33,474 nucleotides of DNA from an uncultured Pseudoflavonifractor sp. GTDB lineage: Bacteria > Bacillota > Clostridia > Oscillospirales > Oscillospiraceae. Both the position numbers and the translations under genes were made by a program. The DNA lies in NCBI GenBank assembly GCA_904419835.1, contig CAJFTA010000019.1, positions 1-33,474 of the forward strand. Reading direction: 5' to 3'. The notes under the pieces are model-generated. The model was given only the letters and a program-made list of their open reading frames with translations. It was not told the origin of the DNA and made no database searches. Below are positions 1 to 8,670 of this stretch, one piece after another (within the stretch, counting starts at the first letter, position 1; every line of letters starts with the position of its first letter).

Positions 1-166
1 TTCGCGCCGCACAGCGGCGCAAAAGTCCTCGCTCCGCTCGCCGCAAGCCTTGCGCGGCAAGGCATTGCGGGGCATTCGATTCCACGCGAGGCGGGCGGCC
101 GCCCCCTCGCGCTCCCCCGCCCCAGTTCAGGCGGGTCCTTTTAAACTGAGGTTTTTCGACACGCTG

Positions 167-204
167 AACAGCCCGGCGCGAAGCATTTCGCGCCGGGCTG
201 TTTT
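167..204 (+). terminator. Intrinsic terminator-like hairpin downstream of cdd
   Basis: A perfect 16-bp inverted repeat (167-182 with 187-202) has a 4-base loop (GCAT), and T-rich sequence follows on the plus strand. cdd ends at 220 on the minus strand, so the hairpin lies just past its stop. The T-run is better placed for plus-strand transcription, so it may mainly end a gene lying to the left of the window, or work both ways. Bases 1-166 are GC-rich and hold no convincing gene. Confidence 0.7.
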
Positions 205-219
205 GCCGTTTTGGTTCTC

Positions 220-624
220 TCAGTTCTCCGTGGTCAGGGACTTGGGGCCGAAGCCGTGGGGCAGCAGCTCCTTCAGGGGCAGCTTGACAAATGCGTGGTC
301 CCCCCGGGCCACCAGCACCGTCAGGTCGGGGGCAAACTCATAGAGCATCTGCCGGCAGGCGCCGCAGGGCCAGCAGTAGTCCGCCGAATTGCCCACCACG
401 GCGATGCGCTGCCAGTCGTCCCGATGGCCCTCGCTCACCGCCTTGACGACGGCGGTGCGCTCGGCGCAGATGGTGGAGCCGTAGGCCGCGTTTTCCACGT
501 TGCAGCCGGTGAATACCGCGCCGCCGGCGCACTCCAGCGCCGCGCCCACGGGAAAGCCGGAGTAGGGCACATAGGAGCGCTCCAGCATGGTAAAGGCCAG
601 TTCTACCAGTTCTCGATCGGTCAT
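220..624 (-). CDS. cdd: Cytidine deaminase
   Basis: This 134-residue protein has the length and motifs of the homotetrameric cytidine deaminases, which convert cytidine and deoxycytidine to uridine and deoxyuridine in pyrimidine salvage in the cytoplasm. The zinc site is complete: Cys53-Ala-Glu55 (the Glu shuttles the proton) and the PCGAC motif giving Cys87 and Cys90. The substrate-binding CNVENAAYG segment lies at 41-49. The ATG at 624 is preceded by a strong AAAGGAGG at 633-640, which fixes the start. It stands alone, with its own promoter and a hairpin after the stop. Identification is firm from motifs and length. Confidence 0.96.
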   Translation of the reverse strand: MTDRELVELAFTMLERSYVPYSGFPVGAALECAGGAVFTGCNVENAAYGSTICAERTAVVKAVSEGHRDDWQRIAVVGNSADYCWPCGACRQMLYEFAPDLTVLVARGDHAFVKLPLKELLPHGFGPKSLTTEN

Positions 625-645
625 AGGGCATGCCTCCTTTGATTC

Positions 646-675
646 ATTTTATCCTACGGGGCGGGGAAAAGTCAA
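646..675 (-). promoter_or_regulatory. Sigma-A promoter of cdd
   Basis: On the minus strand, TTGACT (670-675) and TAAAAT (646-651) are separated by 18 bases. They lie directly upstream of the cdd ribosome binding site. Confidence 0.65.
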
Positions 676-732
676 CCACAGGGTCAGGCGGCATAAAATT
701 TACAAATTACCATACCAAACAACAGGGAAATG

Positions 733-741
733 TGATATGAT
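733..741 (+). promoter_or_regulatory. Extended -10 promoter of the lipoprotein operon
   Basis: TGATATGAT forms an extended -10 (TGn plus TATGAT at 736-741), about 95 bases before the lipoprotein start. No good -35 is seen at the expected distance, as is usual for extended -10 promoters. Confidence 0.45.
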
Positions 742-833
742 ATCCTCTGAATACTCTGCTGCTTCGTTCCGGTGTCCGGCGGGTTCCGCGCCGCCCCGGA
801 GCGGGACACATTCTGCCCCCGGAGGGTTTCAAA

Positions 834-2192
834 ATGAAGAAAACATGCCTGCTGTTTGCTGTCGCGGCCCTGCTGCTGGGGACCCTCACCGGCTGCTTCC
901 GCTCGGTGGACGAGCTGTTCACCCTGCCCAAGCTGCCCGAGGAGTACCAGAACCTGCAGGAGAAAATTGAAGAGGTCACCACCGGCGCCGGCGCCGAGTA
1001 TGCCGCCCCCATTATGGGCGCCAACAACCAGCCCGTCCAGCTCCAGGACCTGGATGGGGACGGGGTGATGGAGGCGCTGGCCTTCTTCCGGGTCAGCGGC
1101 GCCAACGACGACAAGCCCCTGAAGATCTATATCTTCCGCCTCACCGGCGACGGCTACGAGCTGGGCGCCGTCATCGAGGGGGAGGGCTCCGCCATCAACT
1201 CCATCAGCTACGAGGACCTGAGCGGCGGCCCGGGCAAGGAGCTGGTGGTGAGCTGGCTGGTGAGCGGCAACGCCTATGTCCTGTCGGTATACTCCATCGA
1301 GCGCTACCAGGCCACCGAGCTGCTCCGCACCGGGTACACCAGCTTTGAGCTCCAGGACCTGGACATGGACAACCGGAAGGAGATTGCCGTGGTGCGGCTG
1401 GACACCATCGAGGGCAAGAGCCGGGTGGAGTTCTACGACGCCGAGGAAAACGACATGGTGCTCCGGTGCAGCCCCATGCTGTCCCAGGGCGTCACCGGTA
1501 TTGTGACCGACGGCGTCCAGACCGGCTACCTCCGGGGGAACGCCGAGGGCAACACCACCGTCCCCGGACTCTTTATCACCTCCTACCAGGGGGAGGGCGT
1601 GGTCACCGACATCTTCGCCTGGCGGAACGGGGCGCTGGAGAACATCACCCTGGAGAGCAGCGAGGCGGGCAGCGGCGTGGGCGTGAGCAACTCCACCCGC
1701 CGCTCCAAGGACGACGCCATGCCCACTGACATCAACGACGACAATTTCCTGGAGATCCCCATGCCCGTGCCCCTCATCTCCAGCGGCGGCTCCACCACGG
1801 CGGAAACCCTGTACACCTGGGTTCAGTATGAGCTGAGCGGGGCGGGCGCGCCGGTGTTCACCACCTACCACAACTTTGACGACGGCTGGTACTTCATCCT
1901 CCCCGACTGGTGGGAGAACAAGATCACCGTCAGCCAGTACTCCACCATCGGCGAGAAGGCCACCGCCTTCTCCCTGTGGACCGGGGAGGAGCAGGAGGCA
2001 GAGACCTTCCTCACCATCTACAAGCTGACCGGACCCAACCGGTACACCCGATCCCGCATGGGGGAGCGGTTTACCCTCACCGCCGACGAGAATACCATCT
2101 ATTCTGCCGAGCTCAAGACCGGCGCCTGGGACTGCGGACTGGATGCGGCGGGCGTGCAGGAGCTGTTCAAGCAGAGCACAACGGACTGGTAA
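834..2192 (+). CDS. FG-GAP/VCBS-like lipoprotein linked to a two-component system
   Basis: The 452-residue protein begins with a type II signal peptide ending in the lipobox LTGC, with lipidated Cys at about residue 21, so it should be anchored on the outer face of the membrane. After a short helical segment come repeats of the FG-GAP/VCBS kind: DLDGDGVMEALAF near 72-84 and DLDMDNRKEIAVV near 174, Asp-rich loops that in this family bind calcium in beta-propeller blades. GGAGG lies just before the ATG. It is the first gene of an operon: 25 bases separate it from a response regulator, and a sensor kinase follows. I infer that it modulates the kinase or is secreted alongside it. No enzyme motif is visible and the exact family is not recognised. 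Confidence 0.75.
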   Translation: MKKTCLLFAVAALLLGTLTGCFRSVDELFTLPKLPEEYQNLQEKIEEVTTGAGAEYAAPIMGANNQPVQLQDLDGDGVMEALAFFRVSGANDDKPLKIYIFRLTGDGYELGAVIEGEGSAINSISYEDLSGGPGKELVVSWLVSGNAYVLSVYSIERYQATELLRTGYTSFELQDLDMDNRKEIAVVRLDTIEGKSRVEFYDAEENDMVLRCSPMLSQGVTGIVTDGVQTGYLRGNAEGNTTVPGLFITSYQGEGVVTDIFAWRNGALENITLESSEAGSGVGVSNSTRRSKDDAMPTDINDDNFLEIPMPVPLISSGGSTTAETLYTWVQYELSGAGAPVFTTYHNFDDGWYFILPDWWENKITVSQYSTIGEKATAFSLWTGEEQEAETFLTIYKLTGPNRYTRSRMGERFTLTADENTIYSAELKTGAWDCGLDAAGVQELFKQSTTDW

Positions 2193-2217
2193 CGCAGGAC
2201 AAAAAGGAGGCAGGAAC

Positions 2218-2904
2218 ATGAAAAAGGTACTTGTGCTGGAGGATGAATCCAACATCCGCAGTTTTGTGGTCATCAATCTCAAGCGGGCCGGCTACGAGGC
2301 CATCGAGGCCGAGACAGGCGAGGAGGCCCTGGCCCAGCTGCGCCGCAACCCGGACATCAAGGTGGCGCTACTGGACATTATGCTGCCCGACATGGACGGC
2401 TTTGAGGTCTGCCGCCGCATCCGGGCCAGCGACAGCCAGATCGGCATCATCATGCTCACCGCCCGCACTCAGGAGATGGACAAGGTCACCGGATTGATGA
2501 CCGGCGCCGACGACTATGTGACCAAGCCATTCTCCCCGGCGGAGCTGACCGCCCGCATCGACGCGCTCTACCGCCGCACCGGCGGCGCGGAGAAGGAGAG
2601 CAGCGGGGAGATCTCCCAGCCCCCCTTCCTTCTCAACACCCGCAACCAGACCCTGGAGAAGAACGGCCAGCGGGTCAAGCTGACCCCGGTGGAGTACGCC
2701 ATCGTGAAGCTCTTTATGGAGAAGCCGGGTCAGGCTCTCTCCCGGGAGGAGATTCTGGACACCGTCTGGGGCAGGGACTACTTCGGTGAGCTGAAGATTG
2801 TGGACGTGAATATCCGCCGCCTGCGCATCAAAATCGAGGACGACCCCCAGAACCCCGCCTACATCACCACCGTGTGGGGCTACGGATATAAATGGGGCTT
2901 CTGA
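2218..2904 (+). CDS. OmpR/PhoB-family response regulator
   Basis: This 228-residue regulator has a receiver domain (1-120) with the acidic pocket Glu8/Asp9, phospho-acceptor Asp53 (LLDIMLPDMDG), Thr81 and Lys103. A C-terminal winged helix (about 130-228) ends in the family's typical YKWGF tail. On phosphorylation it should bind DNA as a dimer and alter transcription. The ATG at 2218 follows AAAGGAGG by a few bases, so upstream in-frame codons are not used. It lies between the lipoprotein and the sensor kinase, which is surely its partner. Regulon unknown; self-regulation of the operon is likely but not shown. Confidence 0.95.
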   Translation: MKKVLVLEDESNIRSFVVINLKRAGYEAIEAETGEEALAQLRRNPDIKVALLDIMLPDMDGFEVCRRIRASDSQIGIIMLTARTQEMDKVTGLMTGADDYVTKPFSPAELTARIDALYRRTGGAEKESSGEISQPPFLLNTRNQTLEKNGQRVKLTPVEYAIVKLFMEKPGQALSREEILDTVWGRDYFGELKIVDVNIRRLRIKIEDDPQNPAYITTVWGYGYKWGF

Positions 2905-2933
2905 GAGAGGGAATCCGGGGGGAACAGCCACAC

Positions 2934-4364
2934 ATGAAATCCAACAAATTCAAGGGCATCCGCAAGCGCTGGATGGTCAACTCCATCAGCGTGGTGCTGC
3001 TCATCGTCCTGCTGGCGGTGACCGCCTTCTCGGTGGCCCTGGCGGGCTACTACTACTCCAGCATGAGCTCCGAGCTCAAGGGCAAGGCGGAGAGCGCCGT
3101 CAGCCAGAGCACCGCCCACACCGAGACCGAGTACCTCCAGTACGCCCAGGACTATGTGTCCAACCGGTTCTCCGACCAGGACGGCATTCAGGTCCAGTTC
3201 ATCAACGCGGAAAACGGCACCGTCCAGGTATCCAGCTATGGCAACGACGACCGGTACGGCCTCACCGCCGGCACCAAGCCGGACACCCCCGATATCTCCG
3301 GCGCCATTGAGACGGTGGACACCGTCTCCTGGACGGGCAACGACCCCCAGACCGGCGAGCACATCATGGCCGTGTCCAGCCCCCTGGTCATCAACGGCCA
3401 GGTGGTGGCCGTGGCCCGGATGGTCACCTCCCTGCGGCTGGTGGACCGGCAGATGACCATGATTGTCATTATCGCCCTGCTCATCGGCGCCCTGATCCTG
3501 GCCCTGGTCTATTTCTCCAACCTGTACTTTGTCCGCTCCATTGTGGAGCCGGTGGCCAGCATCACCGAGACCGCCAAGCGCATTGCCGCCGGCAGCTACG
3601 GCATCCAGATCGAGAAGAAGTTCGACGACGAGATCGGAGACCTGACCGACACCATCAACGACATGTCCCTGAAAATCAAGCAGTCCGAGAAGCTCAAGAG
3701 CGAGTTTATCGCCTCGGTCTCCCACGAGCTGCGCACCCCCCTCACCGCCATCAACGGCTGGGCCGAAACCATCCAGAACGGCGAGGTGCGGGACGCCGAG
3801 GACGTGCGCAAGGGCATGAGCATCATCGTCTCCGAGGCCAGACGGCTGACCAACATGGTGGAGGAGCTGCTGGAGTTCTCACGCATTGAGGACGGCCGGT
3901 TCACCCTGTCCATTGAGCCGGTGGACATCAAGGCCGAGCTGGAGGACGCGGTGTACACCTACAAGGAGTTCTTCCGCAAGGAGGGGATTATCCTCAACTA
4001 CGAGGACACCGAAGAGGAGTTTCCCACCATTGAGGCCGACCCGGAGCGGCTGCGGCAGGTGTTCTCCAACCTCTTCGACAACGCCGCCAAGCACGGCGGC
4101 AGCGGCAAGCGCATCGACACCGCCATCCGCCGGGAGGGGGAGGAGATCATTATCACCATCCGGGATTACGGCCCCGGCATTCCCGAGGAGGAGCTGCCCC
4201 ACGTGAAGTACAAGTTCTACAAGGGCTCCTCCAAGGCCAGAGGCAGCGGCATCGGCCTGGCGGTGTGCGACGAGATTATCACCCGCCACAACGGCACCCT
4301 GGACATCGGCAACGCCGAGGGGGGCGGCTGTATCGTCACCATCCATCTGCCGATTGGAACATAG
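2934..4364 (+). CDS. Membrane sensor histidine kinase
   Basis: The 476-residue kinase has a transmembrane helix at about 14-40, an extracytoplasmic sensor domain (about 41-170), a second helix (about 175-196) and a HAMP linker. The dimerisation domain carries phospho-acceptor His264 in SVSHELRTPL. The ATPase domain shows an N box around Asn383 (NLFDNAAKHG), a G1 box DYGPGIP at 411 and a G2 box GSGIGL at 437. An upstream ATG at 2892 overlaps the regulator gene, but the ATG at 2934 has a G-rich sequence before it and gives a normal N-terminus. The extracytoplasmic domain is not recognised; the co-encoded lipoprotein may contact it. Confidence 0.94.
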   Translation: MKSNKFKGIRKRWMVNSISVVLLIVLLAVTAFSVALAGYYYSSMSSELKGKAESAVSQSTAHTETEYLQYAQDYVSNRFSDQDGIQVQFINAENGTVQVSSYGNDDRYGLTAGTKPDTPDISGAIETVDTVSWTGNDPQTGEHIMAVSSPLVINGQVVAVARMVTSLRLVDRQMTMIVIIALLIGALILALVYFSNLYFVRSIVEPVASITETAKRIAAGSYGIQIEKKFDDEIGDLTDTINDMSLKIKQSEKLKSEFIASVSHELRTPLTAINGWAETIQNGEVRDAEDVRKGMSIIVSEARRLTNMVEELLEFSRIEDGRFTLSIEPVDIKAELEDAVYTYKEFFRKEGIILNYEDTEEEFPTIEADPERLRQVFSNLFDNAAKHGGSGKRIDTAIRREGEEIIITIRDYGPGIPEEELPHVKYKFYKGSSKARGSGIGLAVCDEIITRHNGTLDIGNAEGGGCIVTIHLPIGT

Positions 4365-4377
4365 GTTCTAATTTTTC

Positions 4378-4406
4378 TTGCAATCAGGCCGCCGGTCTGA
4401 TACAAT
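4378..4406 (+). promoter_or_regulatory. Sigma-A promoter before DUF1385 gene
   Basis: TTGCAA (4378-4383), a 17-base spacer and TACAAT (4401-4406) lie just after the kinase gene. They suggest that the housekeeping genes downstream are transcribed independently of the two-component operon. Confidence 0.6.
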
Positions 4407-4438
4407 ACAAAAGGCAACAAAAGGAGAAACACAACCCC

Positions 4439-5419
4439 ATGTCAAATGAACACAAATCCTGCGCCACCCCCTTCAAGACCATGATCGGCGGGCAGGCGCT
4501 CATCGAGGGCATCATGATGATGGGCCCCGAGAAGCGGGCCATTGTGGTCCGCAAGCCCGACGGCCAGCTGGAGGAGAAGGTGGACGACCGGGTCCTCATC
4601 AAGGACAAGCACCCCATCCTGGGTCTGCCCTTTATCCGGGGCATCTTCAACTTCGGCTCCTCCATGGCCAACGGCGTGAAGGCCCTCATGTACTCCGCCT
4701 CCTTCTTCCCCGAGGACGAAGAGGAAGAGGAGGAGCCGTCCAGGTTCGAGCTGTGGCTGGAAGAGCGCCTGGGCAGCGAGAAGGCCGCCGGCTTCTTTGT
4801 CACCCTGGCGGTGATTCTGGGCGTCGCCTTCTCCGTGGGCCTCTTCATTCTGCTGCCCACCGCTCTGGTGGGCGCCGGCGGGGTTCTGGCCGGCGGCATG
4901 CCCATGTGGCTGCGCAACCTGCTGGAGGGCGTGGTCCGGGTGGTCATCTTTATGGGCTACCTCATCCTCTGCTCCCGCATGAAGGACATCCGCCGGGTGT
5001 TCTCCTACCACGGGGCCGAGCACAAGACCATCTTCTGCTACGAAAAGGGCCTGCCCCTGACGGTGGAGAACGTCCGGGCCCAGCCCCGGCACCACCCCCG
5101 CTGCGGCACCAGCTTCCTCTTTGTGGTCATTGTGGTGGCCATCCTGGTGTCCAGCGTGGTGTTTTCCTTCATCGAGGTGACCAACACCTTTGCCCGCATG
5201 GGCCTGCATCTGCTGATGCTGCCCGTCGTGGTGGGCATTACGTATGAGATCAACCGCTTCGTGGGCGCCCACGACAATATCATCTGCCGGGCCGTCCGGG
5301 CCCCGGGGCTGTGGATGCAGAACTTCACCACCTTTGAGCCGGACGACTCCATGATCGAGGTGGGCATCCGCTCCCTGACCTTGGTGCTGCCCAGCGTGAA
5401 GGGAAAAGACGCCTGGTAA
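4439..5419 (+). CDS. DUF1385 (YqhQ-like) membrane protein
   Basis: The 326-residue protein belongs to the DUF1385 family. It has the N-terminal signature GGQALIEGIMMMGP and the central conserved YHGAEHKTIFCYE followed by PRHHPRCGTSF, a His/Cys-rich stretch that could bind metal. Four hydrophobic segments are visible (about 115-140, 160-180, 225-245 and 255-275), so it is an inner-membrane protein. The start at 4439 is preceded by AAAGGAG. The family often neighbours prmC and prfA in clostridia, as here with prmC, but its biochemical role is not known to me. An acidic EDEEEEEEPS stretch precedes the membrane part. Confidence 0.9.
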   Translation: MSNEHKSCATPFKTMIGGQALIEGIMMMGPEKRAIVVRKPDGQLEEKVDDRVLIKDKHPILGLPFIRGIFNFGSSMANGVKALMYSASFFPEDEEEEEEPSRFELWLEERLGSEKAAGFFVTLAVILGVAFSVGLFILLPTALVGAGGVLAGGMPMWLRNLLEGVVRVVIFMGYLILCSRMKDIRRVFSYHGAEHKTIFCYEKGLPLTVENVRAQPRHHPRCGTSFLFVVIVVAILVSSVVFSFIEVTNTFARMGLHLLMLPVVVGITYEINRFVGAHDNIICRAVRAPGLWMQNFTTFEPDDSMIEVGIRSLTLVLPSVKGKDAW

Positions 5420-5718
5420 AAAGAAGCGCTGAGCGCCCGGGAGCAGGCGCACAGCGAACCGCGCAGACCGAAAAACAGGCCGGCGGAGCCGGCGGCATTT
5501 TCGGCGGAGCGGTGAGCAGTGTGCCGTCGCGGAGGGTGCGAGGCGTGACAGGGGAGAAGCGCTGAGCCGTCGTGAGCAGGGCGGATGGACCGGAGCGAGG
5601 GCGCGAAACCGAAGGGCCGCGAAGCGGACCTGTTTCAAGCCCGAGACGCAGGGAAGCCGCCCGTCGCGAACAGGCGAAGCGTGACAAAGAAAGAGAGAAA
5701 ACGCAGACAGGTGTGTGA
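5420..5718 (+). other. GC-rich, motif-repetitive intergenic stretch before prmC
   Basis: These 299 bases hold no convincing gene. The plus strand is purine-rich and repeats short GAGCG/GAAGCG/GCGAAGCG-like words at irregular spacing (for example around 5555, 5595, 5620 and 5670). No clear terminator or promoter is visible. Similar wording occurs on the opposite strand at the left edge of the window (about 25-60). It may be a degenerate interspersed repeat or decayed coding sequence. Confidence 0.4.
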
Positions 5719-6588
5719 GTGTGTGTGGCGACAACCTATAACAATCTCTATCTGGACGCCCGGCAGAAGCTGAAGGCGGCCGGTGTAGAGGCCGCCCAGC
5801 TGGAGGCCAGGGAGCTGGTCTGCTTTGCGGCGGGCAAGAACAGGGAGCAGTTTTTCCGGGATATGTCCCTCTACGCCTCCGACGAGGTGGAGGCCAAGGT
5901 GGAGGACCTGATGAACCGCCGCCTGGCGGGGGAGCCGGTGGCCTACCTCATCGGCGAGTGGGAGTTCTACGGCCTGCCCCTGGACATCTCCCGGGGCGTG
6001 CTCATCCCCCGGGCGGACACCGAGGTGCTGGCCGAGCAGGCCATTCTGGCCGCACGGGCCGCCGGGGAAGGGGCCAGAGTGCTGGATTTATGCGCCGGCA
6101 GCGGCTGCGTGGGACTGGCGGTGGCCGCCAATGCCCCCAATTGCCGGGCCGTGCTGGCCGACGTGTCCGAGGAGGCGCTGAAAATCTGCCGGCAGAACAT
6201 CCGGCGCAACGACCTCAACGCCCGGGTGACCTGCGTCCAGGCGGACGCCCGGCAGGCGCCTCCCGCCATGCTGTGGGACTTTGACGTCATCGCCTGCAAC
6301 CCGCCCTACATCCCCACCGGGGACATTGACGGCCTGGACCCCTCTGTCCGGGACTACGAGCCCCGCCTGGCCCTGGACGGCGGCGATGACGGCCTGGACT
6401 TCTACCGGGACATCGCGGAGAAGTGGCGCACCGCCCTGCGGCTGGGGGGCGTCCTCCTCTTTGAGGTGGGCATCGGCCAGGCCTCCGGCGTGGAGCAGAT
6501 TCTCTCCCGCTGCGGCTACGAGGACATCGAGACCTTCCAGGACACCGGCGGCATCTGGCGCGTGGTGAAGGGGACGGCCAACCAATAA
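5719..6588 (+). CDS. prmC: Peptide chain release factor N5-glutamine methyltransferase
   Basis: PrmC methylates the glutamine of the GGQ motif in release factors RF1/RF2 using S-adenosylmethionine. The 289-residue protein has the N-terminal helical recognition domain (about 1-90). Its Rossmann methyltransferase domain carries the SAM loop LDLCAGSGCVGLA near 121-133 and the diagnostic NPPY at 194-197. The EWEFYG and PRADTE segments typical of PrmC are also present. The start is uncertain: GTG at 5719 or GTG at 5725, both after an in-frame TGA at 5716 and without a good Shine-Dalgarno. No release factor gene follows; recA comes next after 46 bases. Confidence 0.93.
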   Translation: MCVATTYNNLYLDARQKLKAAGVEAAQLEARELVCFAAGKNREQFFRDMSLYASDEVEAKVEDLMNRRLAGEPVAYLIGEWEFYGLPLDISRGVLIPRADTEVLAEQAILAARAAGEGARVLDLCAGSGCVGLAVAANAPNCRAVLADVSEEALKICRQNIRRNDLNARVTCVQADARQAPPAMLWDFDVIACNPPYIPTGDIDGLDPSVRDYEPRLALDGGDDGLDFYRDIAEKWRTALRLGGVLLFEVGIGQASGVEQILSRCGYEDIETFQDTGGIWRVVKGTANQ

Positions 6589-6634
6589 CAACACCGGGGC
6601 GGACGGCCGCCCGCTGAAAGGATGATATACAAAC

Positions 6635-7747
6635 ATGGCAGACAAGAAAAAGTCCACCGTGGAGAGCGCGGCGCCCGCCGCCGACAAGAAAAAGGCCCTG
6701 GAGACCGCCATGGCCCAGATTGAGCGGGCCTACGGCAAGGGCTCCATCATGCGCCTGGGGGACAACGCCGGCATCGTGGTGGAGGCCATCCCCACCGGCT
6801 CCCTGTCCCTGGACCTGGCCCTGGGCATCGGCGGCCTGCCCAAGGGACGCATCATTGAGATCTACGGGCCTGAGTCCTCCGGTAAGACCACCCTGGCCCT
6901 CCACGTGGCCGCCGAGGCCCAGAAGCGGGGCGGCGAGGTGGCCTTTATCGACGCCGAGCACGCCCTGGACCCCACCTACGCCCGGGCCCTGGGCGTGGAC
7001 ATCGACTCCATGCTCATCTCCCAGCCCGACACCGGCGAGCAGGGCCTGGAGATCTGCGAGGCCCTGGTCCGCTCCGGCGCCATCGACGTGGTGGTGGTGG
7101 ACTCGGTGGCCGCCCTCACCCCCCGGGCGGAGATTGAGGGCGACATGGGCGACTCCCACGTGGGCCTGCTGGCCCGCCTCATGAGCCAGGCCCTGCGCAA
7201 GCTGGCCGGCTCCATCGCCAAGACCAACTGCATCGTCATCTTCATCAACCAGCTGCGGGAGAAGGTGGGCGTGGTGTACGGCAACCCGGAGGTCACCACC
7301 GGCGGCCGGGCCCTGAAGTTCTACTCCTCCGTCCGCATTGACGTGCGCCGCACCGAGGCCCTCAAGAGCGGCTCCGAGGTCATCGGCAACCGCACCCGGG
7401 CCAAGGTGGTGAAGAACAAGGTGGCGCCCCCCTTCCGGGAGGCCGAGTTCGACATCATGTACGGCGAGGGCATCTCCAAAATCGGCGAGCTCATCGACCT
7501 GGGCGTCAAGCTGGACCTGGTGCAGAAGAGCGGCTCCTGGTTCGCCATGGGCGACATGCGCCTGGGCCAGGGCCGGGACGCGGCCAAGCAGTTCCTGCGG
7601 GACAACCCGGAGGTGGCTGAGAAGCTGGAGGCCGACATCCGCCGGGACGCCTACAAGCTGATGCCCAGCCAGGCCAAGGCCGCCGCCCGTGCCGCCGGCC
7701 GCGCGGTGGACGTGTCCGCCGAGGACTTCGAGGATGAGGATAACTAA
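6635..7747 (+). CDS. recA: Recombinase A
   Basis: The 370-residue protein is a typical RecA, the ATP-dependent strand-exchange protein of homologous recombination and the co-protease of the SOS response. Walker A GPESSGKTT lies at 78-86; Walker B VVVVDSVAAL and the GGRALKFYSSVR signature are present. An acidic tail ends in EDFEDEDN. The 5' part encodes a Lys/Ala-rich extension before the usual ALETAMAQIERAYGKGSIMRL. No LexA-type operator was recognised upstream. It overlaps recX by 14 bases, implying co-translation. Confidence 0.99.
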   Translation: MADKKKSTVESAAPAADKKKALETAMAQIERAYGKGSIMRLGDNAGIVVEAIPTGSLSLDLALGIGGLPKGRIIEIYGPESSGKTTLALHVAAEAQKRGGEVAFIDAEHALDPTYARALGVDIDSMLISQPDTGEQGLEICEALVRSGAIDVVVVDSVAALTPRAEIEGDMGDSHVGLLARLMSQALRKLAGSIAKTNCIVIFINQLREKVGVVYGNPEVTTGGRALKFYSSVRIDVRRTEALKSGSEVIGNRTRAKVVKNKVAPPFREAEFDIMYGEGISKIGELIDLGVKLDLVQKSGSWFAMGDMRLGQGRDAAKQFLRDNPEVAEKLEADIRRDAYKLMPSQAKAAARAAGRAVDVSAEDFEDEDN

Positions 7748-8378
7748 GCTCCTGCCCTCACAGCGGATTCAGGGCCGGTGGCTGTGCCATCTGGAGGACG
7801 GGACCATCCTGCGGGTGACCGAGAACGAGGTGGCCTGTTTCGGGCTGTACTCCGGCATGGAGCTGACCGAAGAACTGCGGGAACAGCTGGAGGAGGCCGT
7901 CCGCCGGGGCGAGGTGAAGGAAAAAGCCCTGCGGCTCCTGTCCGGAAGGCCCATGTCCCGGAAGGAGCTGGTGGACAAGCTCACCGCCCGTCCCCGCGAC
8001 AAGGAGAAGGAGCCCATCCCCGAGGAGCTGGCCGAGGAGGCCGCCAACCGTCTGGAGGAGCTGGGCTACCTCAACGACGCCGAGTACGCCCGCACCGTAG
8101 CCAGGCATTACGCGGTCAAGGGCTACGGGGAGCGGAAGCTGCGGGACGAGCTGTGGAAGCGGGGGGTGCCCCGGGAGCTCTGGGATCAGGCCCTGGAGGA
8201 GGTTCAGGACCCGGCGGAGGGCATGGACGCCTTTATCCGCCGCAAGCTCATGGGCCGTACCCCCGACCGGGAGACCCTGGGCAAGCTGTCCGCCGCCCTG
8301 GCCCGAAGGGGCTACCGCTGGGAGGACATCCGCGCCGCCCTGAGCCGGTACGGCGGAGACGAAGAGGAGTTCTTCTAG
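7734..8378 (+). CDS. recX: RecX-family regulatory protein
   Basis: This 214-residue protein fits the RecX family, which binds RecA filaments and modulates their activity. It shows repeated three-helix units, including ALRLLSGRPMSRKELVDKL and LEELGYLNDAEYARTVARHY, the latter close to the family consensus. The ATG at 7734 lies inside the end of recA and has GAGG before it. Position right after recA is the classic arrangement. The first ~60 residues form an N-terminal extension (RWLCHLEDGTILRVTENEVA) seen in some Firmicutes RecX proteins. Confidence 0.9.
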   Translation: MRITKLLPSQRIQGRWLCHLEDGTILRVTENEVACFGLYSGMELTEELREQLEEAVRRGEVKEKALRLLSGRPMSRKELVDKLTARPRDKEKEPIPEELAEEAANRLEELGYLNDAEYARTVARHYAVKGYGERKLRDELWKRGVPRELWDQALEEVQDPAEGMDAFIRRKLMGRTPDRETLGKLSAALARRGYRWEDIRAALSRYGGDEEEFF

Positions 8379-8386
8379 ATTGTAAG

Positions 8387-8608
8387 ATGGAATACAACGA
8401 CATTTTTGCAAAACGGGTGTTTGAACTGCGCAAGGCCAGAGGAATCAGCCAGGAGAAGCTGGGAAAGGCCGTCGGCCTGTCGCACAAGGCCATCAGCACC
8501 ATCGAGAGCGGCGCCCGCTCCACCACCATTGAAAAGCTGATCGCCCTGGCCCGCTATTTTGGGGTCTCCACAGATTACCTGCTGGGGCTGAAGGACGCGG
8601 AAAAGTAA
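8387..8608 (+). CDS. Small XRE-family transcriptional regulator
   Basis: The 73-residue protein is almost entirely an HTH_3 domain: FAKRVFELRKARGISQEKLGKAVGLS forms helices 1-2 and HKAISTIESGARSTT the recognition region, followed by KLIALARYFGVSTDYLLGL. It begins 8 bases after recX and is too small to carry a ligand domain. Its Shine-Dalgarno is weak; the GAGGAG at about 8365 lies rather far upstream, so it may depend on coupling to recX. Such small Xre proteins occur in phage, toxin-antitoxin and stand-alone contexts. No partner toxin is adjacent and its target is unknown. Confidence 0.88.
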   Translation: MEYNDIFAKRVFELRKARGISQEKLGKAVGLSHKAISTIESGARSTTIEKLIALARYFGVSTDYLLGLKDAEK

Positions 8609-8670
8609 GAAAAATCGGAGCAGAGACGGAGAGCGGCTCTTTAGGGGAGAAAATCGTTATTCAGTATAAC

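Noticed and set aside
684..2282. A 532-codon minus-strand frame opposite the lipoprotein
   Set aside because: Shadow frame; the plus-strand gene has a signal peptide, ribosome site and operon context.
8387..8608. Toxin-antitoxin module around the XRE gene
   Set aside because: No small toxin-like gene is adjacent; recX and rimO flank it.
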